Source: Roseovarius atlanticus
GTDB taxonomy: Bacteria > Pseudomonadota > Alphaproteobacteria > Rhodobacterales > Rhodobacteraceae
Direction of reading: 5' to 3'
Assembly (NCBI RefSeq): GCF_001441615.1
Contig: NZ_LAXJ01000008.1
Coordinates: 1-64,000 of the forward strand
Length of the DNA: 64,000 nt
Shown here: positions 53,673-62,576 of the stretch, one piece after another
Layout: each line of letters opens with the position of its first letter
How positions within the stretch are numbered: position 1 is the stretch's first letter
Notes under the pieces: model-generated
What the model was told of the DNA's origin: nothing
The model's input: the letters and a program-made list of their open reading frames with translations, nothing else
The model's database searches: none
Program-made: the position numbers and the translations under genes

Positions 53673-55160
53673 ATGGCGAAGACCAAGAAGGCCCCGCGCC
53701 CGAAGGCGGAAACGCCCAAGGGGTTCCGCGATTATTTCGGTGTCGAGGTGACCGAGCGCGCCGAGATGCTGCGCAAGATCGCCGGGGTCTATCATCGCTA
53801 CGGGTTCGACGCGCTGGAGACGAGCGCGGTGGAGACGGTCGAGGCGCTGGGCAAGTTCCTGCCCGATGTCGACCGGCCCAACGAGGGCGTCTTTGCGTGG
53901 CAGGAGTTCGACGAGGACGACAAGGGCGACTGGATGGCGCTGCGCTATGACCTGACGGCGCCGCTGGCGCGGGTTTACGCGCAGTATCGCAACGACCTGC
54001 CAACGCCCTATCGGCGTTATGCGATGGGGCCGGTGTGGCGGAATGAAAAGCCGGGGCCGGGGCGGTACCGGCAGTTCTATCAATGCGACGCGGATACGGT
54101 GGGCACGGCCAGCATGGCGGCGGACGCCGAGATCTGCGCGATGCTGGCGGATACGCTGGAAGAGGTGGGGATTCCGCGCGGGGATTACCTCATTCGGGTG
54201 AACAACCGGAAGGTTTTGAATGGCGTGCTGGAGGTCATGGGCCTTGACGAAGGCGACCAGCGCGACGCGGTTCTGCGGACCATCGACAAGTTCGACAAGG
54301 TGGGCGAGGAGGGCGTGCGCGCGCTCTTGACTGAAGGGCGGCTGGATGCGTCGGGGGCTTACATCGACGGTGTGGGGCTGACCCATGCGCAGGCAAAGCC
54401 GGTGCTGGCGTTTCTGACCTCGAAATCCGATGACGCGGCCGAGACGCTGGCCAATCTGCGCGACGCGGTGGGCGAAAGCGCGATGGGCGCGGACGGCGTT
54501 CAGGAGCTTGAGGCGATTGCCGATCTGCTGGCGGCGCAGGGCTATGGCCCGGACCGAATCGTGATCGACCCGAGCGTGGTGCGGGGCTTGGGATACTATA
54601 CCGGCCCTGTCTACGAAGCGGAGCTGACCTTCGAGATCTTTGACGACAAGGGTCGCAAGCGGCAGTTCGGCTCGGTCGCGGGCGGTGGTCGGTACGATGA
54701 CCTCGTGAAGCGGTTCACAGGGCAGGCGGTGCCGGCGACGGGGGTTTCCATTGGCGTGGACCGCCTGCTGGCGGCTTTGCGCGAGAAGGGGCGGATTGGC
54801 GGCTCGGTCGAGGGGCCGGTCGTGGTGACCGTCATGGACCGGGACCGGATGGCGGAGTACCAGGCGATGGTCGCGGAGCTGCGCAGCGCGGGCATCCGGG
54901 CAGAGGTGTACCTGGGCAATCCCAAGAATTTCGGCAACCAGATGAAATACGCGGACCGGCGGGGCAGTCCCGTCGCGGTCATCGCGGGCAGCGACGAGTT
55001 CGACGCGGGCAAGGTGCAGATCAAGGACCTGGTGCTGGGGGCGCAGATCGCCGAGAACGCCACGCTGGAGGAATGGAAGGAACGCCCGAGCCAGTTCGAG
55101 GTGCCGCGCGACCAGCTGGTCGCGAAGGTGCGCGAGATCCTGGACGGCCAGGACGGATGA
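53673..55160 (+). CDS. hisS: Histidyl-tRNA synthetase
   Basis: A 495-residue class II synthetase that charges tRNA-His. Motif 2 region [20 protein letters not shown] with [10 protein letters not shown], histidine loops ([16 protein letters not shown]) and motif 3 ([15 protein letters not shown]) are in order, followed by the anticodon-binding domain. The ATG at 53,673 opens with a basic stretch. Its stop overlaps the hisZ start by ATGA, giving a hisS-hisZ-hisG unit. Confidence 0.97.
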   Translation: MAKTKKAPRPKAETPKGFRDYFGVEVTERAEMLRKIAGVYHRYGFDALETSAVETVEALGKFLPDVDRPNEGVFAWQEFDEDDKGDWMALRYDLTAPLARVYAQYRNDLPTPYRRYAMGPVWRNEKPGPGRYRQFYQCDADTVGTASMAADAEICAMLADTLEEVGIPRGDYLIRVNNRKVLNGVLEVMGLDEGDQRDAVLRTIDKFDKVGEEGVRALLTEGRLDASGAYIDGVGLTHAQAKPVLAFLTSKSDDAAETLANLRDAVGESAMGADGVQELEAIADLLAAQGYGPDRIVIDPSVVRGLGYYTGPVYEAELTFEIFDDKGRKRQFGSVAGGGRYDDLVKRFTGQAVPATGVSIGVDRLLAALREKGRIGGSVEGPVVVTVMDRDRMAEYQAMVAELRSAGIRAEVYLGNPKNFGNQMKYADRRGSPVAVIAGSDEFDAGKVQIKDLVLGAQIAENATLEEWKERPSQFEVPRDQLVAKVREILDGQDG

Positions 55161-56254
55161 GTATCACCCCCGACAACCGTGCGGCGGTCAAGGCCGAGGC
55201 GGCGCGGCTGCGCGACCTGTTCGAGGCGGCGGGTGCGGTGCCGGTGGAAACCTCGGTGCTGCAACCGGCGGGCACGCTTCTGGATCTGTATGGCGAGGAT
55301 ATACGGGCGCGGGCCTACGTGACCTCGGACGCGCTGCGCGGCGAGCAGATGCTGCGGCCCGATTTTACCGTGCCGGTGGTGCAGATGCACATGGCGCACG
55401 GAGCGGAGCCGGCCTGTTACACCTATGCGGGCGAAGTCTTTCGCCGACAGGAAGACGACCGGGATCGGGCCAACGAATACCTGCAAGTGGGGTTCGAGAT
55501 GTTCGACCGGCGCGCGCCGGAAGAGGCGGATGCAAGGGTTTTCGCGGTGATCCACGAGGCGGTGAAGCATTTGCCGTTACAGGCGGTCATCGGCGATATC
55601 GGCATCCTGATGGCCGCCGTCGACGGGCTGGAGACGACCGAGCGGCGCAAGGCGGCGCTGCGCCGTCATATCTGGCGGCCAAGGCGGTTCCGGGCGCTGA
55701 TAGAGCGGTTCTCGGGGCGGGCGCCGGTGCCGGAGAGCCGGGCGGCGCTGTTGGCGGTCAAGGACCCTATGGCCTGTGACGCGCCGATGATCGGGCTGCG
55801 CGGGCCGGACGAGATTGCGGCGCGGATCAGGGCGCTGCGCGAGGATGCCGCGACGCCGCCGCTGGCGGCGCGCGAGGTGGAATTGCTGGACGCGGTTCTG
55901 GCGGTGCGCGAGACGGCTGACAACGCGCTGGAGCACCTGCGCGATATCGCGGTCGACATGCCGGCGATCGCGAGCGCGGTCGAGGCGCTGGCCAAACGGC
56001 TGGAGGCGCTGGAGCGCGCGGGCGTGGCCCCGCACAGCCTTGAGTTCGAGGCCAGCTATGGCCGCACTCAGATGGAGTATTACGATGGCTTCGTCTTTGG
56101 CTTTTCGGTGCCCAAGCGCCCGGATCTGCCCCCGGTGGCCACGGGCGGGCGGTATGACGCGCTGACCCGGCGGCTGGGCGGAGGCCACGAGATTCCTGCC
56201 GTGGGCGGGGTCATCCGGCCCGACCAGGTGGTGGCGCTGGAGGGCGGGGCGTGA
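55157..56254 (+). CDS. hisZ: ATP phosphoribosyltransferase regulatory subunit
   Basis: A 365-residue HisS-like paralogue without tRNA-charging activity that regulates the short-form HisG. HisS-derived motifs remain ([52 protein letters not shown]). It lacks the anticodon-binding domain. It overlaps hisS by ATGA and hisG by GTGA, so the three are translated together. Confidence 0.95.
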   Translation: MSITPDNRAAVKAEAARLRDLFEAAGAVPVETSVLQPAGTLLDLYGEDIRARAYVTSDALRGEQMLRPDFTVPVVQMHMAHGAEPACYTYAGEVFRRQEDDRDRANEYLQVGFEMFDRRAPEEADARVFAVIHEAVKHLPLQAVIGDIGILMAAVDGLETTERRKAALRRHIWRPRRFRALIERFSGRAPVPESRAALLAVKDPMACDAPMIGLRGPDEIAARIRALREDAATPPLAAREVELLDAVLAVRETADNALEHLRDIAVDMPAIASAVEALAKRLEALERAGVAPHSLEFEASYGRTQMEYYDGFVFGFSVPKRPDLPPVATGGRYDALTRRLGGGHEIPAVGGVIRPDQVVALEGGA

Positions 56255-56946
56255 GCGTGAAGATCGGTGTGCCCTCGAAGGGCCGGTTAATGGAAAAGAC
56301 GTTCGGCTGGTTCGCGGACCGGGGCGTGGAGCTGGGCCGCAGTGGGGAAGAGCGTGAATACGCGGGGTTCGTGCGCGGTGTCGAGAATGTCGAGCTGGTG
56401 CTGTTGTCGGCGGGGGAGATCCCGCGCGAGCTGGCGGCGGGGCGCATCCATCTGGGCGTGACCGGGCAGGACCTGGTGCGCGAGAAGCTGGGCGGCTGGG
56501 AGCAGGTCGTGGAAGAGGTCGAGCTTCTGGGCTTTGGCGCCGCCGATCTGGTGCTGGCGGTTCCGCAAGCCTGGGTGGACGTGGGCACGCTGGACGATCT
56601 GGATGCGGTGGCGGCGGCGTTTCGGGAGCGGCACGGCTTTCGGTTGCGGATCGCCACGAAGTACCACCGGCTGGTGCGGGACTTCCTGCGCGACAACGGC
56701 GTGGCCGATTACCAACTGGTCGACAGCCAGGGGGCGACAGAAGGCACGGTGAAGAACGAGACGGCGGAGGCAATTGCCGACATCACCTCGTCCGGGGATA
56801 CGCTGCGGGCCAATCACCTGAAGACGTTGGAGGACGGGATGATCCTGCGCAGTCAGGCGACACTGTTCCGCTCGCGAAGGGTGGCGCATGACCCGGAGGA
56901 TCACGCGGCGCTGAAGGCGTTGCTGGAGACGCTGGGCGTGGGGTGA
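56251..56946 (+). CDS. hisG: ATP phosphoribosyltransferase, short form
   Basis: A 231-residue catalytic subunit of the first step of histidine synthesis. Signature regions are IGVPSKGRLMEKTF at the start, AGRIHLGVTGQDLVRE (about 62-77) and RIATKYHRLVRDF. It lacks the C-terminal ACT-like domain of long HisG and so needs HisZ, which is adjacent. GTG start at 56,251 overlapping hisZ. Confidence 0.97.
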   Translation: MSVKIGVPSKGRLMEKTFGWFADRGVELGRSGEEREYAGFVRGVENVELVLLSAGEIPRELAAGRIHLGVTGQDLVREKLGGWEQVVEEVELLGFGAADLVLAVPQAWVDVGTLDDLDAVAAAFRERHGFRLRIATKYHRLVRDFLRDNGVADYQLVDSQGATEGTVKNETAEAIADITSSGDTLRANHLKTLEDGMILRSQATLFRSRRVAHDPEDHAALKALLETLGVG

Positions 56947-57011
56947 GGTCTGTTTTTGAGTATTTTTGGAACAGTGAAGACCTGCCCGCGCCATGATCCG
57001 GCGGCGGTGGC

Positions 57012-57476
57012 GTGATGCAGCCCGAAGCGCGTCCGCCCTATTCCTTTCGCGATGACCCGGCGGTGCCGGAGTTCGATGACAGCCGCATCGTCGTGGTGAT
57101 GGATGCCGAATGCGCGCTGTGTTCGCGCGCGGCGCGACGTATTGCGCGATTGGACACGGAGGACCTTGTGCGAATTGCGCCGATGCAGGGCACGCTGGGG
57201 CGGGCGCTGTTGATGCATTACAGGCTGGATGCGGACGACCCGGCGTCCTGGCTGATGATCGAGAACGGACGGGCGCGGGGGTCGCTGGAGGGGATGGCGA
57301 TGCTGTTTCCGCGGCTGCATTGGGCCTATGCGCCCGCGCGGCTGGTCTGGGTCCTGCCAGTGGGCTTGCGCGACTGGATCTATGCGCGGATCGCGCGGAA
57401 CCGGTATGCCGTGTTCGGACATGGGGATTTGTGTGCTTTGCCGGATCCCGAGGTACAGAGGCGGCTTTTGCAGTGA
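57012..57476 (+). CDS. DUF393 (DCC-type) thiol-disulphide protein
   Basis: A 154-residue protein with the DCC motif VMDAECALCSRAARRI (D-x-x-C-x-x-C at about 31-37) of the DUF393 family, a thioredoxin-like fold. The C-terminal RNRYAVFG block is typical. The start is GTG 57,012 or ATG 57,015. It overlaps the DUF4166 gene by GTGA. The role is unknown; probably redox. Confidence 0.9.
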   Translation: MMQPEARPPYSFRDDPAVPEFDDSRIVVVMDAECALCSRAARRIARLDTEDLVRIAPMQGTLGRALLMHYRLDADDPASWLMIENGRARGSLEGMAMLFPRLHWAYAPARLVWVLPVGLRDWIYARIARNRYAVFGHGDLCALPDPEVQRRLLQ

Positions 57477-58018
57477 CGGTCTATGGGCGGCTGCTGGGCG
57501 AGCGCGGGATGGCGGCGCTGGCGCCGGAGTGTCGGGCGCTGCACGCGGGCGACGGGGTGTTTCACGGGCGGATCACGGTTGAGGTCACGCGCAACCCGGT
57601 GCTGCGGGCAGGCCTGCGGATGGCGGGGTTTCTGCTGGCGGTGCGGGATGTCGAGTTGCGGTTAGAAAAGCGCGGGCGCGGCGACAGGGACGTCTGGACG
57701 CGACGCATGGACGGTCAGGTGATGGAGACGGTGCAATGGGCCACGCCCGAGGGCAGGCTGGCCGAGCAGTTGGGCGCGATGGTGGCGATGAGCCGGCTGG
57801 TGCCGGCGGACGGCGGGCTTGATCTGGTGGATTGGCGGTTCCGGTGTCTGGGGCTGCCGGTGCCGGGGTGGATCGCGCCGAAGGTCGCGGCGCGCGAGCG
57901 TCCGGAGACGGGGCGATACCTCTTCGAGATCTCCATCGGGCTGCCTTGGGCGCGCGCGCCGATATTGCGCTATCACGGGTGGCTAGACGTGACCGAGACG
58001 GCGGACAAGCGCGGGTAG
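57473..58018 (+). CDS. DUF4166 protein
   Basis: A 181-residue protein starting with GTG at 57,473, overlapping the DUF393 stop. DUF4166 features: early L-HAGDGVFHGRITVEVTRNP, VWTRRMDG, and late FRCLGLPVPGWIAPK with ISIGLPWARAPILRYHGW. It is probably a soluble lipocalin-like fold. In other genomes it often accompanies DUF393 or epimerase genes. Its 3' end overlaps the convergent phnX by 36 bp. Confidence 0.88.
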   Translation: MTVYGRLLGERGMAALAPECRALHAGDGVFHGRITVEVTRNPVLRAGLRMAGFLLAVRDVELRLEKRGRGDRDVWTRRMDGQVMETVQWATPEGRLAEQLGAMVAMSRLVPADGGLDLVDWRFRCLGLPVPGWIAPKVAARERPETGRYLFEISIGLPWARAPILRYHGWLDVTETADKRG

Positions 58019-58765
58019 GTCGGCCACGGTGTCGATGACGTGGTCGGCGCCGGCGCCTTTTAGGATCGCGGTTGCGTGGGCGCGCAGCGGCGCGATTTCG
58101 GCCTCGGTGAGCGCGGCCAGTTCCTCGGGCGTCTTGCCGACCGCGTTGCCGGAGAGGGCGACGCCCACGGTGACGCAGCCTGCGGCGACGCCTTCCTTAA
58201 TCCCGGGGGGGGTGTCGTCGACCTTGAGGATCGTCTCGGGCGGATAGGCGACAAGGTCGATCATGCATTTGTACATACCAAGCGGGCCGGGGCGGCCCTC
58301 GGGCAGGTCGTCGGAGCACACCAGGTTGTCGGGAGCGTAGCCCTGTGCGGCGGCGACGGGCAGGACGTGGGTCATGATCGAGCGGGTGTAGCCGGTGGTG
58401 GAGCCGATCCTGAGGCCCATCTGGCGCAGCTCGGCAATGGCGTCGGCGCAGCCGGGGACGAGGGTGGCGTAGTCGGCCGCCACCTTCTCGTTCATCGGCA
58501 CGAAGACTTTGTAGACCTCATCGACATTAGCGTCCGTGGGGGCGCGGCCATACTGATCCTGCCATTGGCGGGCGAGGTCTGGCATGTCGAGCATCGTGCG
58601 AATGTGGTCCCACTTGGGCGCGCCCATCGGGGCGCGGGCCTGTGCGATCGTGGCGGTGATGCCGAACTGGGCGAAAGCCTCGACGAAAACCCCCATGGGC
58701 GCGAAGGAGCCGAAATCGACGGTGGTGCCGGCCCAGTCGAACACGGCGGCGGTGAAACGGGTCAT
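57983..58765 (-). CDS. phnX: Phosphonoacetaldehyde hydrolase
   Basis: A 260-residue HAD-superfamily enzyme that splits phosphonoacetaldehyde to acetaldehyde and phosphate. The first HAD motif is AAVFDWAGTTVDFGS (nucleophile Asp 10), the Schiff-base Lys sits in MGAPKWDHIRTML (about 51), and the third motif is LKVDDTPPGIKEGVAAG. No phnW or phosphonate importer is adjacent, so its pathway partner is elsewhere. It overlaps the DUF4166 gene tail to tail. Confidence 0.95.
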   Translation of the reverse strand: MTRFTAAVFDWAGTTVDFGSFAPMGVFVEAFAQFGITATIAQARAPMGAPKWDHIRTMLDMPDLARQWQDQYGRAPTDANVDEVYKVFVPMNEKVAADYATLVPGCADAIAELRQMGLRIGSTTGYTRSIMTHVLPVAAAQGYAPDNLVCSDDLPEGRPGPLGMYKCMIDLVAYPPETILKVDDTPPGIKEGVAAGCVTVGVALSGNAVGKTPEELAALTEAEIAPLRAHATAILKGAGADHVIDTVADLPALVRRLGHV

Positions 58766-58831
58766 GAAAGCGGTCCCTCGTGGCGGTTCGGTCGGGTCTA
58801 GCGGGGGAGTTTGATGGTTTTGTGACAGGTG

Positions 58832-59845
58832 TCAGAGGCCCGACAGGAAGGCCGATAGGTTCGTGCCCAGGTGGTCGGAGACATAGCCGCCTTCCTGTAC
58901 CAGCACGAGAGGCAGGCCGGTGCCGGTAAGGGTGCGGGCGATGCGGGTGAAGCCGGGGGTGGTGAGGGCGAGGCCCTTGAAAGGGTCTGCTTCGTGGGCG
59001 TCGAGGCCGAGGGCCACGACCAGCGCGGTGGTGCCGAAATCCGAGATGCGGGCGAGGGCCGCGTCGAGGGCAGGGGCATAGCCTTCGTCGCCGGTCAGGC
59101 GCGGCAGGGGCAGGTTGAGATTGGCGCCGAGGCCGGGGCCGGCCCCGCGTTCCTGCGCGTGGCCCCAAAAGAACGGGTAGAAATCGGCGGGGTCGGCGTG
59201 GATCGAGACGGTGAGCACGTCGGCGCGGTCATAGAATATACCCTGGGTGCCGTTGCCGTGGTGCACGTCGATATCCAGAATGGCGGGGCGGTGGCCCGCA
59301 GCGAGCAGGCGCTGGGCGGCGATGGCGGAGTTGTTGAGGAAACAGAAGCCGCCGGCCTGGTCGGTGTAGGCATGGTGCCCGGGCGGGCGGCAGAGCGCGT
59401 AGGCGTGCGGCGCGCCGGACGTCACCGCGTCGGCGGCGGCGATGGCGGATTGGGCCGAGGCGTAGGCCGCGTTCCAGGTGTGCGGGCCGATGGGGCAGGC
59501 GGTGTCGGCCTGGTGATAGCCGGCCTGGCCGACGGGCGAGCTGGGGTAGCTGTCGGCGCGCGCGCGGGGATGGATGTTGGGAACGACCTCGGGCGCGGCG
59601 CCGTCGAGGGCCGACCAGCGGGCGTGGATCGTGCGCAAAAAGGTGATGTATTCGGAACTGTGGACCGCGGCGATGGGGGCGAGGCCGGCGTCGGGCGGAG
59701 CGGTGAAACTGCAACCCGCGGCTTGGGCTGCGTCCTTGAGGATACCGATGCGTTCGGGCGCCTCGGGCGAGGGTTTCAACACGCCCTGATGCAGGAACGT
59801 TTGCGGCGCGTGGTCGGACTGGGCCGTGGAGAGGTAGGCGTGCAT
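58832..59845 (-). CDS. Histone-deacetylase-like amidohydrolase
   Basis: A 337-residue zinc deacetylase of the HDAC/acetylpolyamine amidohydrolase superfamily. The active site is visible: RPPGHHAY (general base His pair) and LDIDVHHGNGTQ (zinc Asp and His), with DRADVLTVSIHADP and ALGLDAHEADPFKGL. Bacterial members act on acetylated polyamines, acetoin-related or other small amides. ATG 59,845 chosen; an upstream extension to 59,977 lacks features. Transcribed alone. Confidence 0.92.
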   Translation of the reverse strand: MHAYLSTAQSDHAPQTFLHQGVLKPSPEAPERIGILKDAAQAAGCSFTAPPDAGLAPIAAVHSSEYITFLRTIHARWSALDGAAPEVVPNIHPRARADSYPSSPVGQAGYHQADTACPIGPHTWNAAYASAQSAIAAADAVTSGAPHAYALCRPPGHHAYTDQAGGFCFLNNSAIAAQRLLAAGHRPAILDIDVHHGNGTQGIFYDRADVLTVSIHADPADFYPFFWGHAQERGAGPGLGANLNLPLPRLTGDEGYAPALDAALARISDFGTTALVVALGLDAHEADPFKGLALTTPGFTRIARTLTGTGLPLVLVQEGGYVSDHLGTNLSAFLSGL

Positions 59846-60207
59846 GATCGGGTTCCGTTCGAGATGATGCGGCGCGCAGGTTAGCCCGGAGCGTCGGGGA
59901 ATGACACCGCCAAGCTCGGCAAAAAGACGCACAATTGCGCGCGGGGCGGTGCGTCTGCGGCTGTTGCGACGGTTCACGATATTGTTTTCGGCAGTGAGGA
60001 AGATGCATGAGATTTTGCTTGGGGGTGAAGAAAATATTTATTTTTTATAGAGGTTTAGGGGGTTTTTGAGTCAAGCACTCGCAGTGGTGTTCACCGTGAC
60101 CGATCGGACAAAATCATCCATGCAAGAAATTTTTGGGAACCTGGACGGGGGCACGTGGTTCTTATCCCAGATCGCAGCACGGTGCTGCACTAGCGAAGGA
60201 GATTACT
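59846..60207. other. Divergent intergenic region
   Basis: No gene. An AT-rich block (about 60,018-60,065) stands out from GC-rich surroundings, and the region must drive the HDAC-like gene leftwards and the PRC-barrel gene rightwards. A GAAGGAG site lies before ATG 60,208. Confidence 0.5.
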
Positions 60208-60759
60208 ATGTTTAACCGTACGATTGCACTCGCAGCCGCATTCTCGACCGCAGGCGCTCTTGCCGCCTATGCGCAGTCCGAGTCCGCCGTGGACGCAGAC
60301 CTGACCAACAAAGGCCAGGTTTTGGAAAACGCCGCCGAAGTCGAAGACGGTGACACCGAAGTCAAAGCGAAAACCTATTCCGAAGATGGCGACGACATCG
60401 TCGTGATCGCAAACCAGACGTCCGGCTCGGCCGATGAAGGTCAGGACGACGAAGTCGCACAGGACGAAACTGGCTCGGAAAACACCGAGGCCGAGAACAT
60501 CCTGAAGATCGCGGAGCCCGGCGCCATGATCTACACCGTGACGGGTGACCCGGTGGGTACCGTGTCCTATACCGAAGACAGCGGTGAAATGGGCGGTCTG
60601 GTGTTCGTCGACCTTGACCCCGCAGGCGGATACCAGGTGCCGACCGTCGGCATTCAGGTGAAGTCGTTGCAAACGACGAACCAGGGCAAAGCGCTTGAGT
60701 ATGCGTTCTCGCTGGACTACCTGCGTGACCGCATCGCGGACGCGATCAACCGCGGCTAA
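60208..60759 (+). CDS. Exported PRC-barrel protein
   Basis: A 183-residue acidic protein. Signal peptide MFNRTIALAAAFSTAGALAA to AYAQ; an Asp/Glu-rich linker (about 25-100); then a PRC-barrel (MIYTVTGDPVGTVSYTEDSG and GYQVPTVGIQVKSLQTTNQG). Exported PRC-barrel proteins are common in roseobacters and often respond to stress; the ligand is unknown. Strong GAAGGAG site and a clear terminator downstream mark it as a separate, probably well-expressed gene. Confidence 0.88.
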   Translation: MFNRTIALAAAFSTAGALAAYAQSESAVDADLTNKGQVLENAAEVEDGDTEVKAKTYSEDGDDIVVIANQTSGSADEGQDDEVAQDETGSENTEAENILKIAEPGAMIYTVTGDPVGTVSYTEDSGEMGGLVFVDLDPAGGYQVPTVGIQVKSLQTTNQGKALEYAFSLDYLRDRIADAINRG

Positions 60760-60784
60760 CGCCAGTTGTGACGTGACGAGTATG

Positions 60785-60813
60785 AACCGGGGTGCCATGC
60801 GCCCCGGTTTTTT
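60785..60813 (+). terminator. Rho-independent terminator
   Basis: AACCGGGG and CCCCGGTT form an 8-bp stem around a 9-nt loop and run into TTTT. It lies 26 nt after the PRC-barrel stop codon. Confidence 0.88.
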
Positions 60814-60882
60814 CGTTACTTACCATGTCTTGGATGGTCCGCGGCACGGATCAGGTGCGGCCAAAGATATTGCTGCCGCATC

Positions 60883-60907
60883 GGAACCTCTGACGCGCGA
60901 TTGCGTT
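60883..60907 (+). promoter_or_regulatory. EcfG/ECF-like promoter
   Basis: GGAAC (60,883-60,887) and CGTT (60,904-60,907) are separated by 16 bp, as in promoters for the alphaproteobacterial general-stress sigma factor EcfG (GGAAC-N16/17-CGTT). It is 52 bp upstream of the stress-type gene at 60,959. Many Rhodobacterales lack EcfG, so another ECF factor may be the reader. Confidence 0.45.
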
Positions 60908-60958
60908 GAACAGGCAATACAGATCGCAATGCGTCACATATTTGTGAGGAGACCGAAA

Positions 60959-61402
60959 ATGAGCGCCAAGACCAAAGCGAAGGAAATGGTGGACGAAGGC
61001 CGTGAAGCCGTCACCAAGGAAGCCGAGGCCCGCGCGGCGGAGTTTCGCGACGACGTGGCCGAGCACGGGGATACGATCTCGAGCGCTGCCAAGAAGGCGG
61101 CAGGCGAGTTCGAAGAATATGACGCCGTCAATTCGTTCCTGACGCAAGCCGGCGAAGCCGTTGAGGACGCGACCAATCGTCTGCGCGAGCGGTCGCTGCC
61201 GGACATGGTCGAGGACGTGTCGGCATTTGCCCGCCGCAACCCGCTGCTGTTTCTGGGCGGTGCCGCTTTGGCCGGGTTTGCCGCGGCACGGTTCCTGAGC
61301 GCCAGCGCGCCGTCGGATGATGGCCCCGAGCTGATCGCGGCAGACGATGACGTCTGGTCGGGCTACCTGCCCGAAGCTCCGCGCGCGGGGACGCACGACT
61401 GA
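60959..61402 (+). CDS. DUF883-like tail-anchored stress protein
   Basis: A 147-residue protein: a charged helical N-terminal domain (about 1-90, with AEARAAEFRDDVAEHGDTIS) and one membrane helix preceded by ARRNPLLFLGGAALAGFAAA (about 92-112), as in DUF883 and 'nutrient-deprivation-induced' proteins. It likely binds the inner membrane. Its stop overlaps the start of the holin-like gene (TGATG), giving a coupled unit with DUF3618. An EcfG-like promoter lies upstream. Confidence 0.82.
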   Translation: MSAKTKAKEMVDEGREAVTKEAEARAAEFRDDVAEHGDTISSAAKKAAGEFEEYDAVNSFLTQAGEAVEDATNRLRERSLPDMVEDVSAFARRNPLLFLGGAALAGFAAARFLSASAPSDDGPELIAADDDVWSGYLPEAPRAGTHD

Positions 61403-61818
61403 TGAAAGACGCGCCCAAACCACCGTTCGGCGTGGTTGTGGCCCGCATCCTGCGCGAAGCGCGGGGCCTGCTGGCCGCCCATGCCGACCTGGCGCAGCGG
61501 GAGCTGCGCCAGAATCTGCGGTCGGCCAAGGCCGGGCTGATCCTGATCGCCGCTGCATTGTTGTTCGCGCTGGTCAGTGTTCACGCGCTGGGCGTGGTGG
61601 CCGTGCTGGCACTGGCGGATATGGGCCTTGGGCTGGGCGCCGCTGCAGCCATCGTGTTCGGCGTGTTCGTCGTGCTGACGATCATTCTGGGCGCGGTGGG
61701 AATGCGGTGCCTTTCGGCGCGGGCGATGATGCCCCGGCGCACGATCGAAAGCCTGAAATCAGATATAGCATTATTCGAGGAGAGTCATGATGACCGCGAA
61801 GTCTATGGAAAAGCTTGA
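61402..61818 (+). CDS. Holin-like (DUF1469) membrane protein
   Basis: A 138-residue protein of the phage-holin-3-6/DUF1469 superfamily with two long hydrophobic segments (ILIAAALLFALVSVHALGVV and AAAAIVFGVFVVLTIILGAV). Despite the name these chromosomal genes are envelope-stress associated, not lytic; no phage genes are near. Starts at ATG 61,402 within the previous stop and overlaps the DUF3618 gene by 32 nt. Confidence 0.85.
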   Translation: MKDAPKPPFGVVVARILREARGLLAAHADLAQRELRQNLRSAKAGLILIAAALLFALVSVHALGVVAVLALADMGLGLGAAAAIVFGVFVVLTIILGAVGMRCLSARAMMPRRTIESLKSDIALFEESHDDREVYGKA

Positions 61819-62557
61819 GAATGACGCGAAACAGCACCGCGCCGGACTGGCCGATGCGCTGGAGGATTTCGCCGAAAGTGTGAACCCCGGTCGCCTTGGC
61901 CGTCAGGCCATCGACGACGCCGCGGAGTTTGGCCGGAGTGCGGCGAGCAGCATCACGCAATCGGCCAAGGACAATCCCGTCGGCCTGGCGCTTGTCGGCA
62001 TCGGCGCCGCAATCCTGCTGGCCGGTGGCGCGGCACACCAGAAGGGCGCGTTTTCCAACGTGGGACGCAGCTCGACCGGGTTGAGCCAGGATGAGCGCAT
62101 TGCCCGCGCCGCCGAGCGCAACGCCAAGCGCACGCAGATCGCGGCGGGCCGCGTTTCGGCCTCGGCGTCGCGGATGCGCAAGAAGCTTTACAGCGGGCTG
62201 GAGCGGCTGGGACCGGAAGCGCGGGATCGCGTGATCTCGCTGCGGCTGAAGGCCGTGGACGCGCAGGAAGCGGCCGAACGCTATGCCCGCGGGGCGGCCA
62301 AGTCGGCTGTGGACACGCATAACGCACAACCGCTGGTGACCGGGCTGGTCGCCGCCGGTGTCGGTGGGCTGTTGGGCGCGATGCTGCCCAGCACGCGGCG
62401 CGAGGCCGAACTTTTGGGTGCGCGTCGGGATGCGTTTCTGCGCGCCGCCGAAGAACGCCTGTCGGCGGAAATCTCTGAACTGGAAACCAGAGGCAAGGCT
62501 GCGGTCAACGAAGCGGTCCGTGCTGGCACCGAACAGTTTCACTCCAAAGCCGGCTAA
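61787..62557 (+). CDS. DUF3618 family membrane protein
   Basis: A 256-residue protein with the DUF3618 start (MEKLENDAKQHRAGLADALE), one or two hydrophobic segments (NPVGLALVGIGAAILLAGGA and GLVAAGVGGLLGAML) and long helical linkers. Together with the two genes before it, it forms the DUF883-holin-DUF3618 trio seen in many alphaproteobacteria, likely tied to envelope stress. GAGGAG site before ATG 61,787. Confidence 0.87.
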   Translation: MMTAKSMEKLENDAKQHRAGLADALEDFAESVNPGRLGRQAIDDAAEFGRSAASSITQSAKDNPVGLALVGIGAAILLAGGAAHQKGAFSNVGRSSTGLSQDERIARAAERNAKRTQIAAGRVSASASRMRKKLYSGLERLGPEARDRVISLRLKAVDAQEAAERYARGAAKSAVDTHNAQPLVTGLVAAGVGGLLGAMLPSTRREAELLGARRDAFLRAAEERLSAEISELETRGKAAVNEAVRAGTEQFHSKAG

Positions 62558-62576
62558 ATAAAGGTAAAGACCCAAG

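Noticed and set aside
61402..61818. Phage holin implying a prophage
   Set aside because: No lysis, capsid or tail genes nearby; this family is chromosomal in alphaproteobacteria beside DUF3618.
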